A DNA stretch of 64,000 nucleotides, taken from Bacillota bacterium. Its GTDB lineage: Bacteria; Bacillota_E; JAJZYS01; JAJYTV01. The stretch lies in NCBI GenBank assembly GCA_021845645.1, contig JAJZVM010000001.1, positions 1 to 64,000 of the forward strand, written 5' to 3'. Both the position numbers and the translations under genes were made by a program. The notes beneath the pieces were generated by a model. It was not told the origin of the DNA. It did no database searches and saw nothing but the letters and a program-made list of their open reading frames with translations. Positions 9,047-16,770 of this stretch are shown here, in pieces (positions within the stretch are counted from its first letter, which is position 1; every line of letters begins with the position of its first letter).

Positions 9047-9075
9047 AGTATACGGTCGACCCTGAGGGGCGTCAA
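9047..9075 (-). promoter_or_regulatory. Sigma-A promoter for DUF177-rpmF
   Basis: Minus strand TTGACG (9070-9075) and TATACT (9047-9052) with exactly 17 nt spacing, 22 nt before the DUF177 start. The -35 box overlaps the stop codon of the upstream gene, so rpmF is not dependent on read-through from it. Confidence 0.8.
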
Positions 9076-10118
9076 CTCGCGCCGTTGTCCTGCCCCTCTC
9101 CGAGCACGACCTGCATGCGCCTGGCCAACTCCTGGCTTTCTGAGATCACCTGGCGCAGGCGCTGCAGATTCTCCCGCAGTTCCTGTGTAAACTCGCTCTG
9201 CGCCTGCGCGATCAGTTCCGCCTGCGCCGTCGAGCCAAGCACCCTGCCGCCTTGGGACCTGGCGCGGCGCATCAGCTTGCGCAGACTGCTGCCCGTCTGG
9301 CTCGACGCGGACTGCGAGCCGCCCTGCTGCCCCTGCTGGCCCTGTTGGCCAAGCTGCCCCTGTTGGCCAAGCTGCCCCTGTTGGCCCTGCTGCCCCTGTT
9401 GGCCAAGCTGCGCCTGCTGGCCAAGCTGCGCCTGCTGGCCAAGCTGCCCCTGCTGGCCCTGCTGCCCCTGCTGCCCCTGCTGGCCCTGCTGCCCCTGCTG
9501 CCCCTGCTGGCCCTGTTGGCCGAGCTGCGCCTGTTGGCCGAGCTGCGCCTGTTGTCCCTGCTGGCCCTGTTGTCCCTGCTGGCCCTGTTGTCCCTGCTGG
9601 CCCTGTTGGCCAAGCTGGCCGAGCTGGCCCTGCTGCACGCCGGACTGGCCGCTCGGAGCGGCCACACCTTGCAAGGGCTGCGTTGCCGGGCCGGCTGAAG
9701 GGCTCTGCATGGCCTGCCCGCCGGACGCCTGCTGCTGCTGCCAGGCCAGGGCGAGCTGAAGCAGAAGCTGCGGCACGTCGCCGGAAGCAATGGTCGCACC
9801 CCCGCCCTGCTGGGCCGCACCGGGCTGCGTGCTGCTTGAACTGGCGCCGCCTGACGGCGCACCGACCCCAGCACCGTTCAGACCGAAGCCGGTACCGCTG
9901 CCATACAGCGCGGCACCGCCGGACGCTTGGCCATTCGCACCCGAGCTGCCACCAGTACCGGTCCCTTGGCTGGATCCACCGCCACCGGAACCGGAACCGC
10001 CTCCGCCCGCATTGCCGGTGGAGCTGCCCCCTGAGCGCATGGTCACGCCTGCAAGGAGTCTCTGCAGTTCCTGTTGCACCATCTGCTGAACCTGCTGCTG
10101 TGCGTCCGCTCCCTGCAT
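9072..10118 (-). CDS. Gln/Gly triplet-repeat (collagen-like) protein of unknown function
   Basis: I do not recognise this protein. It has 348 residues in four parts: a Gln-rich amphipathic N-terminal helix (AQQQVQQMVQQELQRLL); a flexible Gly/Ser region; residues 164-265 made of 34 uninterrupted triplets (25 GQQ, 5 GQL, 4 AQL by hand count); and a charged helical C-terminus (ELIAQAQSEFTQELRENLQ and on) that could form a coiled coil. Glycine at every third position recalls bacterial collagen-like proteins, but there is no proline, signal peptide or membrane segment, so it is probably cytoplasmic or spore-associated. ATG 10118 has AGGGGG 6 nt upstream; ATG 10124 is an alternative. It sits between ylbL and DUF177, where Bacillus has ylbM. 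A tail fiber-like or coat scaffold role would be a guess. Confidence 0.8.
   Translation of the reverse strand: MQGADAQQQVQQMVQQELQRLLAGVTMRSGGSSTGNAGGGGSGSGGGGSSQGTGTGGSSGANGQASGGAALYGSGTGFGLNGAGVGAPSGGASSSSTQPGAAQQGGGATIASGDVPQLLLQLALAWQQQQASGGQAMQSPSAGPATQPLQGVAAPSGQSGVQQGQLGQLGQQGQQGQQGQQGQQGQQGQQAQLGQQAQLGQQGQQGQQGQQGQQGQQGQQGQQGQLGQQAQLGQQAQLGQQGQQGQQGQLGQQGQLGQQGQQGQQGGSQSASSQTGSSLRKLMRRARSQGGRVLGSTAQAELIAQAQSEFTQELRENLQRLRQVISESQELARRMQVVLGEGQDNGAS
9324..9629. repeat. 34 tandem 9-bp repeats encoding GQQ/GQL/AQL
   Basis: 306 bp of near-identical 9-mers (plus-strand forms such as CTGCTGGCC, CTGTTGGCC, CTGCTGCCC). The variants fall mostly at synonymous positions and cluster in blocks, which suggests expansion by slippage or unequal crossover with the frame kept. 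All lie inside the Gln-rich gene. Confidence 0.95.
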
Positions 10119-10155
10119 CTGCATCCCCCTGCCTCATCCGCATGGGGACGCCCCG

Positions 10156-11169
10156 TCAGCTCTTGCGCAAGGCGGAGAGGGCCTGGTTGAGCGTCCCGAC
10201 AGGTATGATGCGCATTTTCTGCGTGATGCCCAACGCACGCGCCTCGCTCACCGCGTCGGCGTAATCCCCGCGCGGCACCAGGAAGATCTTCGCGCCGGAG
10301 TCGTAGACGGTGACCACCTTTTCCTTGATGCCGCCGATCGCGCCGACGTTTCCGTACGCGTCGATCGTGCCGGTGCCCGCCACTGTGGTGCCGTGCGTCA
10401 GGTGCCACTGGGGACGCAGCTTGTTGATGATCGACAGGCTGAACATCATGCCGGCCGACGGCCCGGAGATCGAACCGGTCTGGATGTTGATCTTGAGCGG
10501 CACGATGAACCCGGGCGATTCCGTGCCGATCAGGGCGCCCACCATGGCGTGGCCCTTGACCGACGTGCTTGGCACCGTGCCGACCACGACGTGCAGGAGC
10601 TTGCCCTTGCGGCGCACCGTCATGTCGACAGGCGTACCCGGCTTCACCGTGGCCATGAAGTTCAACAGCTGCTGGTCGACCTGCATCGCGTGCCCGTCGA
10701 CCGCGACGATCACGTCCCGGGGCTTCAGCTTGCCCGCGGCAGGCGTACCCTGCTCGGTGCCGTAGACCAGCACGCCCTTGCCCGTCTCACGGGCCGGCAG
10801 GCCGATTGCCTTGAGCGCAGCCACCTTGGCCATGAGATGGCTCTCGGACATGAGCTGCTCGTTCATCTGCTCGTACTGCGTCTCCGAGACGCCCGTGCCC
10901 AGCAGCTCGCTCGCCGGCATCACCTCGCCGTACGGCGTGAAGCGGCCGATCAGGTAGTAAAGGAGGTTCGCGGGCTGGATGTCGACCGCCACCATCAGCA
11001 TGCGGCCCGGCGGCGTCCGGCTCACGCCCTGCACCTGGACGATCCGGTTCAGGTTCTCGGTGACGCCGGGCAGGATGACGTAATCACTGGTCGGCGTGAA
11101 CCAGAGCGCGGCAGCTACTACCGCCACACCGATCACGATGCCGATGAGCCATTTGAGTCCCCTAGCCAC
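10156..11169 (-). CDS. YlbL-type membrane-anchored S16 (Lon-like) serine protease with PDZ domain
   Basis: 337 residues. An N-terminal membrane anchor (residues about 6-26) is followed by an extracytoplasmic part, a PDZ domain near residues 130-200 (TGKGVLVYGTEQGTPAAGKL) and a Lon-type protease domain with the nucleophile Ser238 in SGPSAGMM and the partner Lys in GIKEK (K282). In Bacillus YlbL belongs to a checkpoint/quality-control role, and degrades the cell-division inhibitor YneA. GTG 11169 overlaps the patatin stop by 8 nt and has AAGGAG upstream. Its place after ylbK matches Bacillus gene order. Confidence 0.9.
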   Translation of the reverse strand: MARGLKWLIGIVIGVAVVAAALWFTPTSDYVILPGVTENLNRIVQVQGVSRTPPGRMLMVAVDIQPANLLYYLIGRFTPYGEVMPASELLGTGVSETQYEQMNEQLMSESHLMAKVAALKAIGLPARETGKGVLVYGTEQGTPAAGKLKPRDVIVAVDGHAMQVDQQLLNFMATVKPGTPVDMTVRRKGKLLHVVVGTVPSTSVKGHAMVGALIGTESPGFIVPLKINIQTGSISGPSAGMMFSLSIINKLRPQWHLTHGTTVAGTGTIDAYGNVGAIGGIKEKVVTVYDSGAKIFLVPRGDYADAVSEARALGITQKMRIIPVGTLNQALSALRKS

Positions 11170-11962
11170 GACGTGCCATCTCCTTTTTGTGCAGCACTGC
11201 CTGCAAGGCCTCGATCTGCGCCATGGCTGCGGCACGGCCGGCCTCGATCAGGCGCTGCGCGCCCCCGGCGGCCGAAGCGTTGGCCGCCGTCACTGGCGGT
11301 TCGATCACGACGTCTGCCCCGTCGTGTCCGTGGCTGATCTCGCGTTGCATGATATCGAAGGACTGCATGACGACATCGAACGCGTTGCGTACCTGCACCA
11401 TCTGTCCCGGCTCCATCATACCGAGAGCGACGGCGACGACGTGCTCCGCCCCGAGCTCGCGTGCCGTCCGGACCGGCACACGCTCGAGGACGGCGCCGTC
11501 CACCAGCAGCCGCTCCCCGATGCGAACCGGGGCAAAGATGCCCGGCATGGCGCTCGAGGCGCGCGCCGCCCGCGCCGCGACGCCGCGTGTGAACACGACC
11601 TTCTCGCCGCGCTCGACGTCGGTGGCGACGATCGCCAGCGGCGGGCGCATCTCCTCGAGCCTCCGATCCCGCGTCAGGAGGCGTACAACGCCTTCCAGAC
11701 GCTGACCCCCGATCAGGCCCATGCGCGTCGGGCGCAAATCGAGGAGGTGGCTGCGGCGAAGCCCGAGGCCGAGTTGCAGCAGTTGCTGGCCGGTCAGGCC
11801 GGCACCGTAGAGCGCGCCGATGACCGCGCCGATGCTGCAGCCCACCACGAAGTCCGGCCAGAGTCCGTACTCCTCGAGTACGGAGAGGACGCCGATATGG
11901 GCGTAGCCGTAGACACCCCCTGCACCCAGCGCCAGAGCGACGCCGCCTTGCGTCTTGCGCAT
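11162..11962 (-). CDS. Patatin-like phospholipase (YlbK/RssA family)
   Basis: 266-residue predicted serine acyl hydrolase. The catalytic dyad is visible as the GCSIGA nucleophile elbow (Ser about residue 43) and DGAVLERVPV (Asp), and the oxyanion Gly-rich motif GAGGVYGYAHIGVL is at the N-terminus. No signal peptide. The start ATG has GGGAGGA upstream. It lies in the ylbK position, upstream of ylbL and downstream of coaD. Natural substrate is unknown for the family. Confidence 0.9.
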   Translation of the reverse strand: MRKTQGGVALALGAGGVYGYAHIGVLSVLEEYGLWPDFVVGCSIGAVIGALYGAGLTGQQLLQLGLGLRRSHLLDLRPTRMGLIGGQRLEGVVRLLTRDRRLEEMRPPLAIVATDVERGEKVVFTRGVAARAARASSAMPGIFAPVRIGERLLVDGAVLERVPVRTARELGAEHVVAVALGMMEPGQMVQVRNAFDVVMQSFDIMQREISHGHDGADVVIEPPVTAANASAAGGAQRLIEAGRAAAMAQIEALQAVLHKKEMARRG

Positions 11963-12020
11963 CGCGTCCTCCCGCCTTGCAGCAGAAAGTCGAGGCTAGC
12001 GTTGGATCGGCGAAGGAATC

Positions 12021-12506
12021 CTATGCCTGCGACACCGCCAGTCGACGCAGGGCCTCGGCCACGGCGGGCGTGACGAAGTCGCCGAGCGGGGCGTCGAACT
12101 TGGCCATCTGCTTGACGAGCGACGAGCTGAGGTAGGCATAGCGGCTCTTGGTCAGCATGAAGAAGGTCTCGACCGTCGGTTCGAGATGGCGGTTCATCAT
12201 GGCCATCTGCACTTCATAGTCGAAGTCGAGCACCGCGCGCAGGCCGCGCAGGATGACGTTCGCGCCGTGTTCCTTGGCACAGGCGACCGTCAGCCCTCCG
12301 AACCGCGTCACAGAGACGTTCGGGATGTCCGCGAGCGCGCTGCGCAGGAACTCCTCACGCTCGGCGACGCTGAAGACCGGCGACTTCCCTGGGTTCTCGA
12401 GCACGGCGACCACGACATGGTCGAAGATATGCGCCGCACGCTGCACGACGTCGAGGTGGCCCCGGTGGACGGGGTCGAACGTTCCGGGATAAAGGGCCCT
12501 CGCCAA
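12021..12506 (-). CDS. coaD: Phosphopantetheine adenylyltransferase
   Basis: Transfers AMP from ATP to 4'-phosphopantetheine to give dephospho-CoA. The nucleotidyltransferase motif YPGTFDPVHRGHLDV is at the N-terminus, LRGLRAVLDFDYEVQMA in the middle and the SSSLVK region near the end. 161 residues, typical. A TTG start at 12506 lies directly after the rsmD stop, with GAGG 7 nt upstream. Confidence 0.96.
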   Translation of the reverse strand: MARALYPGTFDPVHRGHLDVVQRAAHIFDHVVVAVLENPGKSPVFSVAEREEFLRSALADIPNVSVTRFGGLTVACAKEHGANVILRGLRAVLDFDYEVQMAMMNRHLEPTVETFFMLTKSRYAYLSSSLVKQMAKFDAPLGDFVTPAVAEALRRLAVSQA

Positions 12507-13052
12507 TCAATCCTCGCCCCTTCCGAGAAAGCTGACGCTCGTCTGACCGTACGCGGCCACGCGCAGCAGCCTGTAGGCTGGCGGCAGGACTGGCCCATCC
12601 TTGCTGAGATGCTCCCACGCGACCACGAAGTCATTCGCCAGAAGCGGCTGGAGCGCCGTCAGCAGGGATGTCCACTCCGCCTGGGCATAGGGTGGATCGC
12701 AGAGCACGAGGTCGAAGGGACCTTCGCCCACCATCCGGCCGAGCGCCTGCGGCAGCCGTCCCCGGCATACCTTCGCGCGGTCGCCGAGCCTCGTCCGCTC
12801 GACATTCTGGCGCAAGACCCGCAGAGCCGCCTCATCGCTCTCGATGAAGACGCACAAGGCGGCGCCGCGGCTCAGGGCTTCGAGCCCCAGCGCCCCGGTG
12901 CCGGCGTAGAGATCGAGCACCCGGGCGTCCTCCAGGCGAGGCGCGAGGATGGCGAAGAGGGACTCGCGGACGCGGTCGAGCGTCGGGCGCGTCGCGCGCC
13001 CGGAAACTGCCAGAAGGCGGATGCCGCCGGCAGAACCCGCGATCACCCGCAC
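12507..13052 (-). CDS. rsmD: 16S rRNA (guanine966-N2)-methyltransferase
   Basis: 181-residue SAM-dependent methyltransferase. It opens RVIAGSAGGIRL, has the SAM-binding motif VLDLYAGTGALGLEALSRG and the catalytic DPPY tetrad (VLCDPPYAQ). GTG 13052 is preferred over GTG 13061 because GAGG is then 8 nt away and the product begins like other RsmD proteins. The gene is immediately followed by coaD, a widespread pairing. Confidence 0.93.
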   Translation of the reverse strand: MRVIAGSAGGIRLLAVSGRATRPTLDRVRESLFAILAPRLEDARVLDLYAGTGALGLEALSRGAALCVFIESDEAALRVLRQNVERTRLGDRAKVCRGRLPQALGRMVGEGPFDLVLCDPPYAQAEWTSLLTALQPLLANDFVVAWEHLSKDGPVLPPAYRLLRVAAYGQTSVSFLGRGED

Positions 13053-13084
13053 CCGGTTCACCTCAGGGGGATTATACCATAGGA

Positions 13085-13903
13085 CTAGTCTGCTCCCGCC
13101 CCGTCGAGAAGCGCATAGCGCAGGGTATCGGCGCGCAGCCCGCGCCTGAGGCACTCGAGTGCGAGGATCTCCTCGGGCGGTACGTTGCCCAGGCTGACGT
13201 TCGTGCCGAAGCGGTGGATCAGCTCCTGCTGCTGGGACTTGAGCGGTGCCTCCCAGATCAGCCGGTGGATGTCCCCCGCCGCGCGCATCACCTTGAGCAG
13301 TTCCTCCTCCGCGATCTCTCCCTGCGCATCGTAGATGCCGACGCCCCGGCCGCTCTCGCGCCCTTCGACGATGATCTGCTCGGCGCCGGCGGCCAGATCC
13401 TCCACGATCGTACGATGGATCTGCAGCGCGCCCAGCCGCTCGTCCGGGTCCTTGCGCCCCACCTCCGTCAAGACCAGGAGTCCGGCGGCGCGCGCCAGGT
13501 GGATGGCCTCGCGGCGTTTGGGCGCGGGGACCGTCACGGTGCCGTCCGACACCTCCGCGGCATCGAAGCCGAGTTGCGCCACGCGTTCGACGAACGCGCC
13601 CAGCCGGTCCTGCAGAATCGCGATCTCCAGGAACGTGCCGCCTGGATAGACATGCACGCCATGTCTGCGGATGAGCTGGATCTTCTCGCGCAGGACCTCG
13701 GGCGGATAGAGAGCACTCGTGCCAAAGGGCATCTTCCAATAGTCGATGTACTCGCTCGCGATCGCCAGGAGGTCCGCCGTCGGTCCGATCCCCATGCCCT
13801 TGTCGATGACCATCGTCCTGCCGTCGCTCCGAGGCTTGACGCTGCGGTCCGCCAGCGGGTCGCCGATCACGTCCTGCCAGGCTCCAATGCCGCCCTGGCT
13901 CAC
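13085..13903 (-). CDS. Phosphosulfolactate synthase (ComA family)
   Basis: Adds sulfite to phosphoenolpyruvate to give phosphosulfolactate, the first step to sulfolactate (found in Bacillus spores) and to coenzyme M in methanogens. The 272-residue product shows the family's TIM-barrel features: VIDKGMGIG near the N-terminus, HGVHVYPGGTFLEIA, AEVSDGTVTVP, LTEVGRKD and IIVEGRESGRGVGIYD. GTG start with GGAGGAGG upstream. Other genes of the pathway (comB, comC) are not in the window; Bacillus has an isolated homologue, YitD. Confidence 0.88.
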   Translation of the reverse strand: MSQGGIGAWQDVIGDPLADRSVKPRSDGRTMVIDKGMGIGPTADLLAIASEYIDYWKMPFGTSALYPPEVLREKIQLIRRHGVHVYPGGTFLEIAILQDRLGAFVERVAQLGFDAAEVSDGTVTVPAPKRREAIHLARAAGLLVLTEVGRKDPDERLGALQIHRTIVEDLAAGAEQIIVEGRESGRGVGIYDAQGEIAEEELLKVMRAAGDIHRLIWEAPLKSQQQELIHRFGTNVSLGNVPPEEILALECLRRGLRADTLRYALLDGAGAD

Positions 13904-13989
13904 CGCACCCCCTCCTCCGTCCGCCAGACTATGTGGCAGCGGGGAGGTTCGCTACCGGGCGCGACGGCGGGCTGTCGCAGCGCGACCGG

Positions 13990-15264
13990 CTAGGAACTGG
14001 GCCTCGGCCGCGGCGGGCGAAACGCGATGACGTAGCGGTCATTCCTTCCCTCTGCCTGCCCCTGTCCCTTGAGCATGGCCTGGGGATTCATCAGAAGCAG
14101 GTTGAGCGCGGTCGTCGCACCGATCACGCCGGATGCCGCCCAGAACAGCGGGGCATTGCCCAGATGCAGCAGCCAGCCGAACGTGGGCGGCCCGAGTGCG
14201 ACGCCGAAGAAGCGCACGCCGCCATACAGCGACGTCACCATGCCGCGCTCCTTGAGCGCCGTCGACGACGTGATGAGCAGGGTCAGCGTCGGCAGCACGA
14301 GGCCGCCTCCGACGCCCATGAAGAAGATGGCAGTGAACAGAACCCAGCGGTCGGTGAAGAACGCGTTGACCACCATGACCCCGCCGACCACGGCGAGGCC
14401 CGCGACGATCACCGTCTTGGCGTGGGCAGGATGGCGCTTGAGGTAGCCGCCAGCCAGCAGCGACGTCGCGGACAGCGCGGCCACGGGCAGGGCGAGAATG
14501 AAGCCGGATGTGAGCTCCCCCATGCCGTAGCGCTTCTCCAGGACCTCTGAAAGGTAGAAGAGCGTCCCGAAGAGGATGAACATCACCACGGCCCCGGAAA
14601 GCAGAAGAACCGACAGGGACATGCCCTTGCGGGCGAACACCGCCCTGAGCCCGCCGAGGTAGGCGGGCAAGCGCCGTTGCGAGCGCTCGGCCCGCGGCTC
14701 GCGCACCCACAGCCAGATGGCGAGTCCAAGGGGGATCGACAGCACGGCGAAGATATAGAAAGGAAGAAGCCAGAGTATGATGCCCACCAAAGCGCCCGCG
14801 ATCGGGCTGACCACCTTCCCGAGCCCGTTGGCCGCCTCCAGCCAGCCGAGCACTTGCGCCCGCTCCCCGCTCCTGAAGATGTCCGCCGTCAGTGCCATCG
14901 CGAGCTGTGCCATGCCGGCGGCGCCGGTCCCCTGGATGATGCGCCCCGCCAGCAGCCCGGGGTAGGCCAAAGCGCCGAGGAAGGAGACGGAGAAGCCCGC
15001 GATCAGCGCTCCGACGCCGAAGATGATCAGCGCCGGAGCCATGATCGGCTTACGGCCGTAGCGGTCCGAGAGATAGCCGGCGAACGGGATCAGGAGACCT
15101 GCCGGGACGGAAAAGGAGGTCACGACGAGCGACGTCTGCAGGCCGGACAGATGCAGGGCGGCCTGCATGCGGGGAAAGACCGGAAAGAGCATCGAGTTGC
15201 CCAACACCATCATGAACGGCACAGCGGCAAGCAAAGCTATGGAGCCGCGCATCGAACTCTTCAT
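13990..15264 (-). CDS. Major facilitator superfamily transporter
   Basis: 424-residue integral membrane protein with about 12 hydrophobic segments and the MFS motif A GYLSDRYGRKP between helices 2 and 3. Helix 4-5 text (GRIIQGTGAAGMAQLAMAL) is of the drug/sugar efflux type (DHA1-like). Start ATG 15264 is the first Met before the first helix. It is divergent from the DUF441 gene. Substrate unknown. Confidence 0.87.
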   Translation of the reverse strand: MKSSMRGSIALLAAVPFMMVLGNSMLFPVFPRMQAALHLSGLQTSLVVTSFSVPAGLLIPFAGYLSDRYGRKPIMAPALIIFGVGALIAGFSVSFLGALAYPGLLAGRIIQGTGAAGMAQLAMALTADIFRSGERAQVLGWLEAANGLGKVVSPIAGALVGIILWLLPFYIFAVLSIPLGLAIWLWVREPRAERSQRRLPAYLGGLRAVFARKGMSLSVLLLSGAVVMFILFGTLFYLSEVLEKRYGMGELTSGFILALPVAALSATSLLAGGYLKRHPAHAKTVIVAGLAVVGGVMVVNAFFTDRWVLFTAIFFMGVGGGLVLPTLTLLITSSTALKERGMVTSLYGGVRFFGVALGPPTFGWLLHLGNAPLFWAASGVIGATTALNLLLMNPQAMLKGQGQAEGRNDRYVIAFRPPRPRPSS

Positions 15265-15357
15265 GGATGGAATCGCGACCCCCTGGCCCGTCAGATGGCC
15301 CGTCGGGTTTCTAACCTGGCGGCGCAGAGCGTAGCCTGTCACAGGGAGTGCCTGACT

Positions 15358-15816
15358 ATGAGCCAGGAAACCGTCGCGTTGCTGCTGATCCTGGCGGTGG
15401 GCGCCTTCGGCAGGAACTACATGGTCACCGTCGCCGCCATCGCCGCACTCGTCCTTGCGGCGCTGCCGCTGCCCTCCGTTCTGGAGGCACTGGCGGACAA
15501 CGGCATCCGCGTGGGCATCTTCCTGCTGATGCTCGCCGTTCTCGCCGAGCTTGCGATCGGACGCGTGCCGCTCCACAGCCTCGTGCGCGAACTCTGGAGC
15601 GTCCCGAGCCTGCTCGCGATCGCCGGGGGCATCCTTGCCTCGTGGATGAGCGGTCGCGGCATCGAGCTGCTTCAGCGCCAGCCGCAGGTCGCAATCGGGC
15701 TGGTGATAGGTTCGGTGCTCGGCACGAGCTTCTTCGGGGGCGTCCCGATCGGGCCGCTCTTCGCCGCTGGCGTCACCGCCGTGGCGATCGGCCTTTGGCA
15801 GGTGTTTTCGCGTTGA
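15358..15816 (+). CDS. DUF441 (YeaL/YtwI-like) integral membrane protein
   Basis: 152 residues, almost entirely hydrophobic, with four to five predicted helices and short loops (RVPLHSLVRELWS, SWMSGRGIELLQRQP). The C-terminal GTSFFGGVPIGPLFAAGVTA block is typical of DUF441. ATG 15358 follows CAGGGAG. Function is unknown. The first SASP gene begins 76 nt downstream on the same strand. Confidence 0.85.
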   Translation: MSQETVALLLILAVGAFGRNYMVTVAAIAALVLAALPLPSVLEALADNGIRVGIFLLMLAVLAELAIGRVPLHSLVRELWSVPSLLAIAGGILASWMSGRGIELLQRQPQVAIGLVIGSVLGTSFFGGVPIGPLFAAGVTAVAIGLWQVFSR

Positions 15817-15892
15817 CCCAGATGGTTCTAGGATGCGATGCCGTATCCGGATCGCACACTAGCGCCGTATTCTCGAAGGAGGTGACTGGAGC

Positions 15893-16132
15893 ATGGCGCA
15901 AGGCAGCAACACCGGAAACCGTGCAGTCGTTCGCGGCGCGGAGCCTGCCCTCGACTCGTTCAAGTACGAGGTGGCGCGCGACATCGGACTGCAGGTACCG
16001 CAGGACGGTTACTGGGGCGACCTGCCGGCTCGCAGCTGCGGGGCGGTTGGAGGGCACATGGTTCGCCGCATGATCGAGATGGCGGAGCAGTCCCTGGCTG
16101 GACGCGGTGGCATGGGCACAACCACGCGATAA
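15893..16132 (+). CDS. Alpha/beta-type small acid-soluble spore protein
   Basis: 79-residue DNA-binding protein that coats spore DNA and protects it. The germination-protease recognition region reads FKYEVARDIGL (Bacillus FKYEIASEFGV) and the second conserved block reads AVGGHMVRRMIEMAEQ. Between them is GYWGDLPARSC, not the ADTTARANGS of Bacillus, which is a lineage marker. A perfect AAGGAGGTGA (15876-15885) lies 7 nt before the ATG. A second copy follows, and gpr, its degrading protease, lies 5 kb away. Confidence 0.95.
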   Translation: MAQGSNTGNRAVVRGAEPALDSFKYEVARDIGLQVPQDGYWGDLPARSCGAVGGHMVRRMIEMAEQSLAGRGGMGTTTR

Positions 16133-16140
16133 TTCGGACG

Positions 16141-16174
16141 GAAGGCAGGGTGGCATCGGTCCACCCTGCCTTTC
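16141..16174 (+). terminator. Terminator after first SASP gene
   Basis: Hairpin with a 13-bp stem (16141-16153 with 16161-16173), 7-nt loop, then TTTCC, beginning 8 nt after the stop codon. Confidence 0.8.
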
Positions 16175-16265
16175 CTCATTGCTTCGACAAGGGCGGACGC
16201 GAAGAATTTGGCGCTCATAGGTGCGCACGGCGAGGAAACGATAACGGACAAGGGAGGTGAATACA

Positions 16266-16484
16266 TTGGCGCAGGGATCGACCACGAGCAACCGCGTACT
16301 CGTCAAGGGCGCTCAGCAGCAGCTCGACCAGTTCAAGTACGAGATCGCCTCGGAACTGGGCGTGAACCCTCAGGGCGGCTACTGGGGCGACCTTCCGGCC
16401 CGTCAGTGCGGTGCCGTCGGCGGACACATGGTTCGTCGCATGATCGAGATCGCTGAGCAGCAGCTCGCCGGTGGTCGTCGCTAA
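16266..16484 (+). CDS. Alpha/beta-type small acid-soluble spore protein, second copy
   Basis: 72-residue SASP with recognition site FKYEIASELGV and the block GAVGGHMVRRMIEIAEQQ, closely related to the first copy. A TTG at 16266 is the likely start: AAGGGAGGTGA ends 5 nt upstream and the product then begins MAQGS like its neighbour; the GTG at 16257 lies inside that Shine-Dalgarno. Own terminator and separate upstream region indicate an independent transcript, presumably under the forespore sigma factor. Confidence 0.94.
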   Translation: MAQGSTTSNRVLVKGAQQQLDQFKYEIASELGVNPQGGYWGDLPARQCGAVGGHMVRRMIEIAEQQLAGGRR

Positions 16485-16503
16485 TATCGTCTATCGTCAC
16501 GGT

Positions 16504-16539
16504 GAAAGCGCCGCGGGGCATGCGCTCGGCGGCGCTTTC
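16504..16539 (+). terminator. Terminator after second SASP gene
   Basis: GAAAGCGCCGC (16504-16514) pairs with GCGGCGCTTTC (16529-16539) over a 14-nt loop, 19 nt after the stop codon; TCGTT follows. Confidence 0.72.
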
Positions 16540-16770
16540 GTTCGTATCTGCACCGTGTTGTCGCCCACTTATGTGGGATACTCCTTATTGCCCGCGCGGC
16601 GTGCTGACGCGTAGATGTGCGGGCGATTTGTCCTCGGCGCAGAGGGCGGCGGGGCTGAGCACCGGACAGGCGCCAACGCAACGCTTGGACGTGTCACGTC
16701 CTTGCGGCAAAATAGATTTGACTCGCACGCTTCGGCTTATGCAGCAGACGTGTTCCGAGGAGTTGTGCCT

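Noticed and set aside
9324..9629. CRISPR-like repeat array
   Set aside because: The unit is 9 bp with no spacers and it is in-frame coding sequence.
8536..10143. A 535-codon minus-strand frame that continues DUF177 upstream and reads as GPAG/GTTG collagen-like repeats
   Set aside because: It is the shifted reading of the 9-bp array. The other frame has sensible N- and C-terminal helices, its own ribosome binding site, and DUF177 has its own promoter and start at 9024.
15855..15861. CACACTA as a sigma-G -10 box for the first SASP gene
   Set aside because: It resembles CATACTA but no acceptable -35 element lies 17-18 nt upstream.
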